5,732 nucleotides of DNA from CAYPZL01 sp964415045. GTDB lineage: Bacteria > Planctomycetota > Phycisphaerae > Sedimentisphaerales > Anaerobacaceae. Location of the stretch: the NCBI GenBank assembly GCA_964415045.1, contig CAYPZL010000274.1:1-5732 (forward strand), read 5' to 3'. The position numbers and the translations under genes were made by a program. Below, piece by piece: positions 1-5,515 of the stretch (its first letter is position 1; each line of letters opens with the position of its first letter). The notes beneath the pieces are model-generated. The model searched no databases and was not told the origin of the DNA. It saw only the letters and a list, made by a program, of their open reading frames with translations.

Positions 1-2
1 AG

Positions 3-52
3 CGACTCCTGGTGGCCGCATGAAAACCAATACAAAAATCAGTCAACTTGAG
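3..52 (+). repeat. Left copy of 50-base terminal inverted repeat
   Basis: These 50 bases are an exact reverse complement of 5683-5732. The match stops abruptly at the inner edge (base 53) and on the right copy runs to the last base of the window, so 50 is a minimum length. Reading outward, both window ends enter the same sequence. This fits two inverted copies of an insertion sequence or other multicopy repeat flanking the window, or an assembly graph overlap at a repeat. No transposase is visible, so the element type cannot be named. Confidence 0.9.
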
Positions 53-174
53 CATTTCGATGTTCCGCCGCATGGGCCAACGCCCACTTCACGTCATCAA
101 TTATCCGCGCAGAGCCGCCGGAATGCAAATGCCAAATCCTGCTGCGCCAGTGTGTGTGAAAAGATTCTGGCATG

Positions 175-292
175 CGGGTGGCAGCGTCAAGCGGCAGCTT
201 GGCGATGGGGAACTTGTCTGTTGCGTATGGCGCTACACGAGCTCCGGGCGTTGCGCCATCGCCAAGTCCTTCGGACTTGACGCTGCCACCCG
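175..292. repeat. Palindromic interspersed repeat, copy 1, four-way-junction fold
   Basis: The outer stem is 14 perfect pairs (175-188 with 279-292). It is followed with no unpaired base by a side hairpin AAGC-GGCA-GCTT (189-200), an inner stem GGCGATGG/CCATCGCC (201-208 with 256-263) enclosing a 47-base loop, and a second side hairpin AAGTCC-TTC-GGACTT (264-278). Every base outside the loops is paired, giving a closed cruciform or four-way junction. The reverse complement is about 76% identical over 108 bases to 3923-4030, with most differences in the terminal loop. It could be a MITE or REP-like element moved by a transposase in trans, or a structured RNA. I cannot assign a family. Confidence 0.85.
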
Positions 293-369
293 TGGTTGTC
301 CAGAGTGCAAAACGATGATGCCCTAAAACCTGCACAGACACCCTGCACCACCGCCGGGGAGTTTTTGTG

Positions 370-398
370 TTTTCGCGGCGGGCCTTGTTTGCTACCAT
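370..398 (+). promoter_or_regulatory. Weak promoter candidate for the GH3 gene
   Basis: A TACCAT hexamer at 393-398, preceded by GC, resembles a -10 box. A poor -35 match, TTTTCG, lies 17 bases upstream at 370-375. Transcription from here would give a leader of about 70 bases containing a GCGGGC/GCCCGC hairpin (400-405 with 417-422). The -35 match is poor and the call rests mainly on position. Confidence 0.22.
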
Positions 399-475
399 GG
401 CGGGCGTTTGGGCGAGGCCCGCGAGCGGCGGGTGCGGCGGAAAACAGGACTTTGACATGGAAAGGGAATGAAGCC

Positions 476-2734
476 ATGAAAAAAGCGCTGGTTTTGTTGG
501 CAGCGGTTTCATTGGGCGTACTGGGCTGTTCCAGCGAGAATCGCAGCGCGGCCAAGAAGCAGCGGGCCGAGATCGAGAGCAAGGTCCGACGCCTGCTGAG
601 CCGGATGACCGTGGAGGAGAAGGTCGGGCAGATGACCCAGATCACGCTCCAGCCCTTCGCCAAGGAGGACAAGGACGGGTACGTGACGCTCGATCCGGAG
701 AAACTGCGCGAGGGCATCGTCGGCAGGCACATCGGCTCGATCCTCAACTGCGCCGGGCAGGCCCGCACCGTGGCGAACTGGCACGAGATCATCGCGCAGA
801 TCCAGGACATCGCCACGAAGGAGACGCGCCTGGGAATCCCGATCCTCTACGGGATCGACTCGATCCACGGGGCCAACTACATCCGTGAGGCGACGATCTT
901 CCCGCAGAACATCGCCATGGGCGCCACCGGCAACGTCGCGCTGATGGCGAAGGTCGGCGAGATCACCGCCATGGAGACCCGGGCCGCCGGCATTCCGTGG
1001 AATTTCAACCCGGTTCTGGGCCTGGCTCGGCACCCGATGTGGCCGCGCGTGTTCGAGACCTTCGGCGAGGACCCGACCATCGCCTCGGAGATGGGGGCCG
1101 CCTACATCCGCAACCAGCAGGGCAGCGACCTCTCCAGCCCGACCCGTGTCGCGACGTGCATGAAGCATTATCTCGGCTACAGCGTGCCGCGCTCGGGCAA
1201 GGACCGCACGCCGGCGTACATCCCCGAGCGGCAGTTGCGGCAGATTTTCCTCAAGCCGTTCGCCGCCGCCGTCGAAGCCGGCACCGTCACTTGCATGGTC
1301 AACTCCTCCGAGATCAACGGCATCCCCGTCCACGCCAGCGAGTTCTGCCTGCGCACGCTGCTGCGCGACGAGCTGGGCTTCGAGGGCTTCGTCGTGAGCG
1401 ACTGGGCGGACATCGAGAACCTCTACACGCGCGAGATGGTGGCCAAGGACCGGCGCGAGGCGGTCAAGATGGCCGTGATGGCCGGCATCGACATGAGCAT
1501 GGTCCCGTACGATTACAGCTTCACCGAGACGCTGCTGGAACTCGTCGCCGCCGGCGAGGTCCCGATGAAACGGATCGACGAGGCGGTCGCCGACATCCTC
1601 CGCGTCAAGTTCCAGCTCGGCCTCTTTGAGCGTCCGTATCCGCGAGCCAACCGCGCCGCCAGCGTCGGCCTGGAAAGCTCCGCCGAGGTGAATCTCCAGG
1701 CCGCCCGCGAGGCGATCACGCTGCTCAAGAACGAGGGCGGGACGCTGCCGCTGGCACGCGGCCGCAAAGTCCTTGTCACCGGGCCCAGCGCCGACAAGCT
1801 CTCGCTCCTGAACGGAGGCTGGACCTTCACCTGGCAGGGCGACAACGAGGCGCTTTACCCGCAGGACAAGCACACGATTCTCGAGGCGATCCGGGACAAG
1901 CTCGGCGCCGACAATGTCACGTACGTCGAGGGCGTCGCGTTCGACAAGGAGATCGATATCGCCTCGGCCGTTGCCGCCGCCGGTGACGTGGACGCCGTCG
2001 TCGCCTGCATCGGCGAGCCGACCTATTGCGAGAATCCGGGCAACATCAACGACCTGACGATGAGCGCGCCGCAGTTGAAGCTCGTTGCGGAGCTGGCCCA
2101 GACGGGCAAGCCCGTCGTGCTCGTGCTGGTCGAGGGCCGCCCGCGTTTGATCCGCACGATCGTCGACGAGGCGGAGGCCATTGTGATGGCGTACCTGCCG
2201 GGCGTCGAGGGCGGACAGGCGGTGGCCGACGTCCTGTTCGGCGACGTCAACCCCAGCGGGAGATTGCCGCTGACCTACCCGAAATTCCCCGGTGGCTTCA
2301 CGACGTACGCCCATAAGACCAGCGAGGAGAAAGCGACGAACGGGCTCAACGTGCAGTGGCCCTTCGGCTATGGCTTGTCGTACACGACCTTCGCCTACAA
2401 GGGCCTGCGCCTCGACCGCAGCGAGATGACGCCCGACGATACGCTCACGGTCACGCTCGAAGTCACCAACACGGGCGACAGGGCCGGCAAGGACACGGTC
2501 CAGCTCTACCTGTCCGATCTCGTCGCCTCGGTGACGCCGCCGGTCAAGGTGCTCAAGCGCTTCCGGAAGATCGAGCTTCAGCCCGGCCAGACCGAAACCG
2601 TCCGCTTCGAGCTGACCTGGAACGACCTGGCCTTCATCGGTCGCGACAACAAACCCGTCGTAGAGCCCGGCGAATTCAAAGTCCACGCCGGAGAACTCTC
2701 CATAGCCTTCACCGTCCCACCGACCGGAAAATAA
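476..2734 (+). CDS. GH3 family beta-glucosidase, lipoprotein, with C-terminal Fn3-like domain
   Basis: Retaining exo-acting beta-glucosidase of glycoside hydrolase family 3, 752 residues, predicted to be lipid-anchored outside the cytoplasmic membrane. The start at 476 is chosen because the first 18 residues form a lipoprotein signal (MKKALVLLAAVSLGVLGC, Cys18 lipidated), with AGGGA about 8 bases upstream. Residues 40-375 are the TIM-barrel domain, with GIDSIHG (Asp128), FGEDP (196-200), KHYLGYS (Lys230-His231) and the nucleophile motif VVSDW (Asp309). Residues 415-625 are the alpha/beta sandwich, with NGGWTFTWQG (446-455) and GEPTYCEN (513-520), whose glutamates are the acid/base candidates. 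Residues 655-740 are a fibronectin-III-like domain. The active-site motifs resemble plant ExoI and Bacteroides BoGH3B-type xyloglucan/beta-glucan enzymes from memory; the exact substrate is inference. The gene is complete and has no sugar-utilisation neighbours in view. Confidence 0.95.
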   Translation: MKKALVLLAAVSLGVLGCSSENRSAAKKQRAEIESKVRRLLSRMTVEEKVGQMTQITLQPFAKEDKDGYVTLDPEKLREGIVGRHIGSILNCAGQARTVANWHEIIAQIQDIATKETRLGIPILYGIDSIHGANYIREATIFPQNIAMGATGNVALMAKVGEITAMETRAAGIPWNFNPVLGLARHPMWPRVFETFGEDPTIASEMGAAYIRNQQGSDLSSPTRVATCMKHYLGYSVPRSGKDRTPAYIPERQLRQIFLKPFAAAVEAGTVTCMVNSSEINGIPVHASEFCLRTLLRDELGFEGFVVSDWADIENLYTREMVAKDRREAVKMAVMAGIDMSMVPYDYSFTETLLELVAAGEVPMKRIDEAVADILRVKFQLGLFERPYPRANRAASVGLESSAEVNLQAAREAITLLKNEGGTLPLARGRKVLVTGPSADKLSLLNGGWTFTWQGDNEALYPQDKHTILEAIRDKLGADNVTYVEGVAFDKEIDIASAVAAAGDVDAVVACIGEPTYCENPGNINDLTMSAPQLKLVAELAQTGKPVVLVLVEGRPRLIRTIVDEAEAIVMAYLPGVEGGQAVADVLFGDVNPSGRLPLTYPKFPGGFTTYAHKTSEEKATNGLNVQWPFGYGLSYTTFAYKGLRLDRSEMTPDDTLTVTLEVTNTGDRAGKDTVQLYLSDLVASVTPPVKVLKRFRKIELQPGQTETVRFELTWNDLAFIGRDNKPVVEPGEFKVHAGELSIAFTVPPTGK

Positions 2735-2745
2735 CCCGCCCGGCC

Positions 2746-2780
2746 GGAAACCCGAAGCACGAAGCTCGAAACCCGAAACA
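2746..2780. repeat. Tandem heptamer array (CGAARCN), five units
   Basis: Five consecutive 7-base units (GGAAACC, CGAAGCA, CGAAGCT, CGAAACC, CGAAACA) put GAA at 2747, 2754, 2761, 2768 and 2775, an exact period of seven. A sixth CGAAGCT unit sits apart at 2793-2799. The array begins 12 bases after the GH3 stop. From memory, degenerate runs of this kind are common between genes in Planctomycetota, where they translate to 'SDFGFRISDF'-like shadow peptides. Their function is unknown to me. Confidence 0.7.
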
Positions 2781-2930
2781 ACAGCAAAAGACCGAAGCTC
2801 AAATTCTCGATGCGCCGACACGGGCAATTCAATCCCATAGCGCCCAGTCGTTCAACGCTGGTGAACGCAGGCGGTTTACGCGTCGAAGTTTCTTCTCCGG
2901 CGTGATTTTCCGTGATTTAATATCTAATCC

Positions 2931-2993
2931 CATCTAAACATAAATCCGTAATCCACCGGCATAGCCGGTGGATTACGGATTTATGTTTAGATG
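2931..2993. repeat. Perfect 30-base-arm hairpin, 3-base loop
   Basis: The left arm 2931-2960 and right arm 2964-2993 are exact reverse complements around a loop of ATA. It lies between convergent genes, 196 bases after the GH3 stop and 61 bases beyond the HEPN stop, so transcripts from either side would form it. It may limit read-through or protect mRNA 3' ends in both directions. A standard Rho-independent terminator is unlikely because no T-tract follows on either strand. A mobile palindromic element or a fold-back assembly artefact are alternatives. Confidence 0.85.
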
Positions 2994-3054
2994 CGGGTGA
3001 GGGGCACGCAGCGGCAACGGTGGCGGAGAAGTTGCCGATCAGTGGTGGCGCGGT

Positions 3055-3429
3055 TCAACTCACAAGGCCTTTGCAGGCAGCGACGAACTTGGTGGCGCGG
3101 GCGAGGACTTCGTTGGCCTGGTTTTCTGTCAGGTCCACAAGAGGTTGATAATCGCTGTGCTGGCGCAGGTCGAATGCCTCGGCGAAGGATTTGTGGAGGC
3201 CCGCTTCGACATGTCCCGGCTTGACCAGAAACTGGCCAAAGGCTGAGATGAGTCCCTTGTGTGAGCGCCGGCGGATGTCACGGTATAGCAGGGCGGCCGT
3301 AGCGGCATGAAACATGGCGTAGTAGGCCCGGGCCACCGCCGCCGCGTACCACCGACCCTGGAACAGCACGTCAGCCTCCGCAAGACAACTGTCGGCCCGG
3401 TCGAAATGTAGGCGAACCTCGTCTGTCAC
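3055..3429 (-). CDS. HEPN domain protein, partner of the upstream nucleotidyltransferase
   Basis: Small all-alpha HEPN protein of 124 residues, a usual length for stand-alone members. The diagnostic stretch is YAAAVARAYYAMFHAA (28-43), which supplies an R-x6-H pair (Arg34, His41). The tail HSDYQ...TENQANEVLARATKFV fits the same family (HEPN, PF05168 type). The start is GTG at 3429-3427; its GTGA overlaps the stop of the upstream nucleotidyltransferase, so the two are probably translationally coupled, and no earlier ATG exists in frame. HEPN proteins paired with minimal nucleotidyltransferases are often RNase toxins, but this one lacks the R-x4-H-x-Y motif of HepT. Toxin activity is therefore inferred from context only. 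Other roles for such pairs remain possible. Confidence 0.85.
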   Translation of the reverse strand: MTDEVRLHFDRADSCLAEADVLFQGRWYAAAVARAYYAMFHAATAALLYRDIRRRSHKGLISAFGQFLVKPGHVEAGLHKSFAEAFDLRQHSDYQPLVDLTENQANEVLARATKFVAACKGLVS

Positions 3430-3815
3430 AGGCGGAGCCCTTCTTCTTTGATGTAGCGGTGGATGGCGAAGCGACCGCGTTGATAATCGGTCTCGCTGGA
3501 AAAAAAGAAGCTGACCAGGGTGTCGTGGTCGAGGCTGAGGTCGGCGCCGAGTTGGCTGACGCGTTCGTGCTCGTCGAAGCTGGTGGTTATCTCGTCGAGG
3601 ATCACGGCGATGTCGATGTCGCTTTCGGGCGTGAGCTGGTCGCGGGCGGCCGAGCCGTAGAGGTAGACGCCGCGCAGGCGCTCGCCGTAGAGCTGCTCCA
3701 GACCCCGCCGGGCCTTCGCGGCGATCTCCAACGCTTGTTGTTTTGTCGTTACCACGGTCTGATCCGCAAGAAACCTAACCACGCGGGCAACCGAGCCGCC
3801 CGCCCACGGAATCAT
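3426..3815 (-). CDS. Minimal nucleotidyltransferase (MNT-type), first NT/HEPN pair
   Basis: DNA polymerase beta-like minimal nucleotidyltransferase, expected to transfer a nucleotide, often AMP, to a partner protein. With the ATG at 3815 it has 129 residues. The catalytic motif is YGSAARDQLTPESDID: Gly54-Ser55, ten residues, then Asp66-x-Asp68, with Asp98 in LDHDTLV as the likely third metal ligand. The C-terminus (RGRFAIHRYIKEEGLRL) is the usual ending of this group. The start is uncertain. ATG 3815 has GGCAGG five bases upstream; a GTG at 3755 would give 109 residues, nearer the family norm; the frame is open to a TTG at 3842. It is the first gene of a two-gene operon with the HEPN gene and is probably its antitoxin or modifier. 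No good promoter is visible between it and the palindromic repeat at 3921. Confidence 0.85.
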   Translation of the reverse strand: MIPWAGGSVARVVRFLADQTVVTTKQQALEIAAKARRGLEQLYGERLRGVYLYGSAARDQLTPESDIDIAVILDEITTSFDEHERVSQLGADLSLDHDTLVSFFFSSETDYQRGRFAIHRYIKEEGLRL

Positions 3816-4220
3816 CGTAGCCTGCCGGGATTTCGCATGCAACGAAAAACACCGGTCTCGCGGTCGCGTGAGTATGGGAGCCTTGCGGCACGTGCATGCC
3901 GTTTTTCCTCGGCCTCTGGGGTGGCAGCGTCAAGGCCGCAGGCCTTGGCGATGGCGCAACGCCGGGGCAACCGGTACCGGCATACAAGGCAAGGGGGGCA
4001 ACCATCGCCAAGCTGGCGCTTGACGCTGCCGCACGCGCGCCAGGATATTCCCACAGACACGGGGTTGTGTCAGGTATACCGAGCTTCTTCAGCGTGGCGG
4101 ACCGGTTACTGTCAAGGCCGGCGGTGCGAGGGGAACGTCTCGAACGCAGGCGGGAGCCTTCACTGTCGTTCAGGATGACAAGTGTCGGCGGACCTGTCGG
4201 GGGGCTCGGCGGCCAGCGTG
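3816..4220. other. Intergenic region between the first NT gene and the zinc-ribbon gene
   Basis: No protein-like frame was found. The second palindromic repeat (3921-4032) fills its middle. On the plus strand a short hairpin CGGCA-CGTGCA-TGCCG (3886-3901) is followed by five T, but no plus-strand gene precedes it. A small hairpin GACAC/GTGTC (4056-4060 with 4067-4071) lies beyond the repeat. The remaining bases, about 4072-4220, show nothing I can name. Confidence 0.5.
3921..4032. repeat. Palindromic interspersed repeat, copy 2, inverted relative to copy 1
   Basis: The same architecture as 175-292, in the opposite orientation: outer stem GGCAGCGTC/GACGCTGCC (3923-3931 with 4022-4030), side hairpin AAGGCC-GCA-GGCCTT (3932-3946), inner stem GGCGATGG/CCATCGCC (3947-3954 with 4002-4009) around a 47-base loop, and side hairpin AAGC-TGGC-GCTT (4010-4021). 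Stem and loop lengths match copy 1 exactly. In the longer side hairpin a T-A pair of copy 1 is replaced by a G-C pair, a compensatory change. The flanking sequences of the two copies are unrelated, so the repeat edges are about where the outer stem ends. Confidence 0.85.
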
Positions 4221-4544
4221 CTATATGCCGAGGGTGTCGAGCTGGCTGAGGAGCTGGTTGTAGGCGAAGGTCATGAGGTAGACGCAGGCGACGGTGACGG
4301 CGAAGACCAGGGCGGTGATGATCAGCTTGGTCGTGATCTTATAGCGCGGGTGGACCCAGACCAGCGGCAGCGCCAGCGGGCCGAGGCACAGCAGCGCCAT
4401 GACGACAGCGGGGGTGGCGAAGTACCAGCCTTTGCGGCGGGGCGGTCGGCGGGTTCGGCCGGAGCCGTCGAGAAACTCCCCGCACCAGCGGCACTTGATC
4501 GCTTCATCCTGGATGGACTCGGCACAGAACGGGCATTTCTTCAT
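4221..4544 (-). CDS. Small zinc-ribbon protein with two membrane segments
   Basis: A 107-residue protein that begins with a zinc ribbon, MKKCPFCAESIQDEAIKCRW then CGEFLDG, with zinc ligands Cys4, Cys7, Cys18 and Cys21. A basic linker (RTRRPPRRK, 30-38) is followed by two hydrophobic stretches, about 41-64 and 71-92, which should be transmembrane helices. The start at 4544 is chosen because this family characteristically opens with M-K-K-C-P-F-C. The frame is open upstream, and an ATG at 4628 would add 28 residues of low-complexity sequence. The Shine-Dalgarno match is weak, and a GC-rich hairpin (4557-4579) lies just upstream of the ATG. It lies 148 bases downstream of the HepT gene on the same strand, so it could share that transcript. 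Its function is unknown. Confidence 0.8.
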   Translation of the reverse strand: MKKCPFCAESIQDEAIKCRWCGEFLDGSGRTRRPPRRKGWYFATPAVVMALLCLGPLALPLVWVHPRYKITTKLIITALVFAVTVACVYLMTFAYNQLLSQLDTLGI

Positions 4545-4692
4545 ACCCGCAGCATCGGCCAGCCCAGGCGGGCTTGGCCCCTCTGCGTTCGGCTCGACGC
4601 AACGGTCTTTCACTGCGGATGCCTCCATACCATCTTTATCGGTTGATCGGCCGAGCTGCTTTAACAGGCGGGGGATTGAATGTTTGCAGGAA

Positions 4693-5028
4693 TCACTCAA
4701 GGATCCGGCGAAGCTCGGCGACGAGGTCAGGGAGATCGCCATCGACAATATCCCAGAGGATGTCAAGGTCGACCTGATCGTATCCGTGGATGAGGCGGTT
4801 GCGCAGGCCGACGATGCCCACCCACGGTATCGTTGGCCAGCGCCGACGACCCTCGCCGGAGACGTGGGCTGCCGCTTCGCCCGTGATCTCCACCAGGTGG
4901 ATCAACGACAGGCAGAGCTGTCGGTCGGTTTCCAGGTCGCGGCGCTGCCTGCCTTCGGCCATTTGGAGAGCTTCGGAGGCATGATCCAGCATGTGGCGCA
5001 GACGCACGACGTCCTTATGCTGCGTCAT
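4693..5028 (-). CDS. hepT: HepT-like HEPN ribonuclease toxin (DUF86 type)
   Basis: HEPN-fold protein of 111 residues, the toxin half of an MntA-HepT-type system. The C-terminal half carries R-x4-H-x-Y as RNRLIHGY (Arg76, His81, Tyr83), followed by DQVDLDILWDIV, typical of the group. In studied systems Arg and His are needed for RNA cleavage, and the Tyr is AMPylated by the partner MntA to switch the toxin off. All three residues are intact, so activity is expected; this is family knowledge applied by inference. The ATG at 5028 is chosen over an upstream TTG because a perfect GGAGG sits six bases before it. The gene overlaps the end of the upstream nucleotidyltransferase by 14 bases, indicating one operon and coupled expression. 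Confidence 0.9.
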   Translation of the reverse strand: MTQHKDVVRLRHMLDHASEALQMAEGRQRRDLETDRQLCLSLIHLVEITGEAAAHVSGEGRRRWPTIPWVGIVGLRNRLIHGYDQVDLDILWDIVDGDLPDLVAELRRILE

Positions 5029-5317
5029 ATTGGACCTCCGCCTCGGCAATCACTTCGTCACGGAAATACTTGCTGAGAAAACCCGGAGTGTTTAGATCGA
5101 CCTTGCGACCGAGGAGCTTGGACAGTTCCTCCTCCAAGGTGAAGAAACGCAGGCCGACGCGAGTGCCCGGCTCGAACTCGACGAGGACATCCACGTCGCT
5201 GCGAGGCGTGAAATCGTCTCTAAGCACTGAGCCGAACAGTGCCAGCCGCCGAATTTGGTTCTGTCGGCAGAACTCGGCGATTCTGTCCCGCGGAATGTCG
5301 ATACGCGCCTTTCCCAT
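5015..5317 (-). CDS. mntA: MntA-like nucleotidyltransferase antitoxin
   Basis: Minimal nucleotidyltransferase of 100 residues, a usual length. LFGSVLRDDFTPRSDVDVLVEF gives the G-S-x10-D-x-D motif (Gly29-Ser30, Asp41, Asp43); Asp74 in RKVDLNT is the likely third metal ligand. In characterised MntA-HepT pairs this enzyme AMPylates the tyrosine of the toxin's R-x4-H-x-Y motif and neutralises it. The start ATG at 5317 has GAGG five bases upstream. A sigma70-like promoter lies at 5391-5418, giving a leader of roughly 65 bases. The gene is first in the operon, so the antitoxin is made before the toxin. It is clearly different from the nucleotidyltransferase at 3426-3815, so the two modules are not a recent duplication. 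Confidence 0.9.
   Translation of the reverse strand: MGKARIDIPRDRIAEFCRQNQIRRLALFGSVLRDDFTPRSDVDVLVEFEPGTRVGLRFFTLEEELSKLLGRKVDLNTPGFLSKYFRDEVIAEAEVQYDAA
5035..5039 (-). promoter_or_regulatory. Ribosome binding site fixing the HepT start
   Basis: On the minus strand this reads GGAGG, six bases before the ATG at 5028-5026. It is the strongest Shine-Dalgarno match in the window and lies inside the 3' end of the MntA-like gene. The toxin therefore has its own strong initiation site despite the overlap. Confidence 0.8.
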
Positions 5318-5381
5318 TTTGGCCTCATCATTCTATTTTCCGTGCGCCCCCGGCAACCAGCCGCTCTGTCTCTGGCCGCAG

Positions 5382-5408
5382 GGCACAATGATTATATTGC
5401 ATAGTGCC
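5382..5408. promoter_or_regulatory. Candidate operator around the -10 box
   Basis: GGCACAATG (5382-5390) and CATAGTGCC (5400-5408) form nine-base arms with one mismatch around a nine-base spacer, so the half-sites are about 18 bases apart, two helical turns less a few bases. The -10 hexamer sits in the spacer, and a bound dimeric repressor would block RNA polymerase. Autoregulation by the encoded pair is the obvious guess. No DNA-binding protein is encoded next to it in this window. Confidence 0.5.
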
Positions 5409-5418
5409 AGCCAGGCAA
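5391..5418 (-). promoter_or_regulatory. Sigma70-like promoter of the MntA-HepT operon
   Basis: On the minus strand a perfect TATAAT (5396-5391) is preceded at 16 bases by TTGCCT (5418-5413), which matches four of six -35 bases. It points at the MntA-like gene, whose ATG is at 5317. Its -10 lies inside the inverted repeat at 5382-5408. Confidence 0.6.
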
Positions 5419-5515
5419 CAAGATTTGCGGGGCGGCGGCTCGCCGACTCACCGTGGCTTTCTCGACGTGAGGTTTGGTATCCGGGCTCCCCAGCCGGAGT
5501 TGGTGCGAACCTTGT

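Larger units (their letters stand above)
53..475. other. Non-coding stretch upstream of the GH3 gene
   Basis: I see no convincing gene here. The open frames that cross it are rich in Arg, Cys and Trp and run through the palindromic repeat at 175-292, which argues against real coding. The stretch holds that repeat, a weak promoter candidate (370-398), and a possible hairpin in the leader just after it (arms 400-405 and 417-422). The GH3 reading frame stays open back to about 296, but the lipoprotein signal fixes the real start at 476. Confidence 0.6.
2735..3054. other. Convergent intergenic region
   Basis: The gap between the ends of the GH3 gene (+) and the first HEPN gene (-). It holds a heptamer repeat run (2746-2780), an unassigned AT-richer stretch with a repeated CGTGATTT (2901-2908 and 2911-2918), and the perfect hairpin at 2931-2993. 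No protein-like reading frame was found. Neither side of the hairpin has the T-run of a classical intrinsic terminator. Confidence 0.6.

Noticed and set aside
20..280. Plus-strand frame of 86 codons starting in the left terminal repeat
   Set aside because: Its second half runs through the palindromic repeat, and its composition (Arg, Trp, Cys rich) is not protein-like. The right-hand copy of the same start is closed after 11 codons.
509..2827. Very long minus-strand frame opposite the GH3 gene
   Set aside because: It is a high-GC shadow: Arg, Asp, Gly and Val rich, without family motifs, while the plus strand encodes a full GH3 enzyme with catalytic residues.
3886..3906. Hairpin followed by TTTTT, terminator-like on the plus strand
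   Set aside because: The stem is only five pairs and no plus-strand gene lies upstream, so there is nothing for it to terminate.
2863..4153. Shared 12-mer GAACGCAGGCGG at 2863-2874 and 4142-4153
   Set aside because: A 12-base match between two places is expected by chance in a window of this size, and the flanks do not align.
4557..4579. GC-rich hairpin just upstream of the zinc-ribbon start, considered as a terminator or riboswitch
   Set aside because: It has a nine-pair stem with a bulge and no T-tract, and no known riboswitch core is recognisable. It is noted only as a possible influence on translation.
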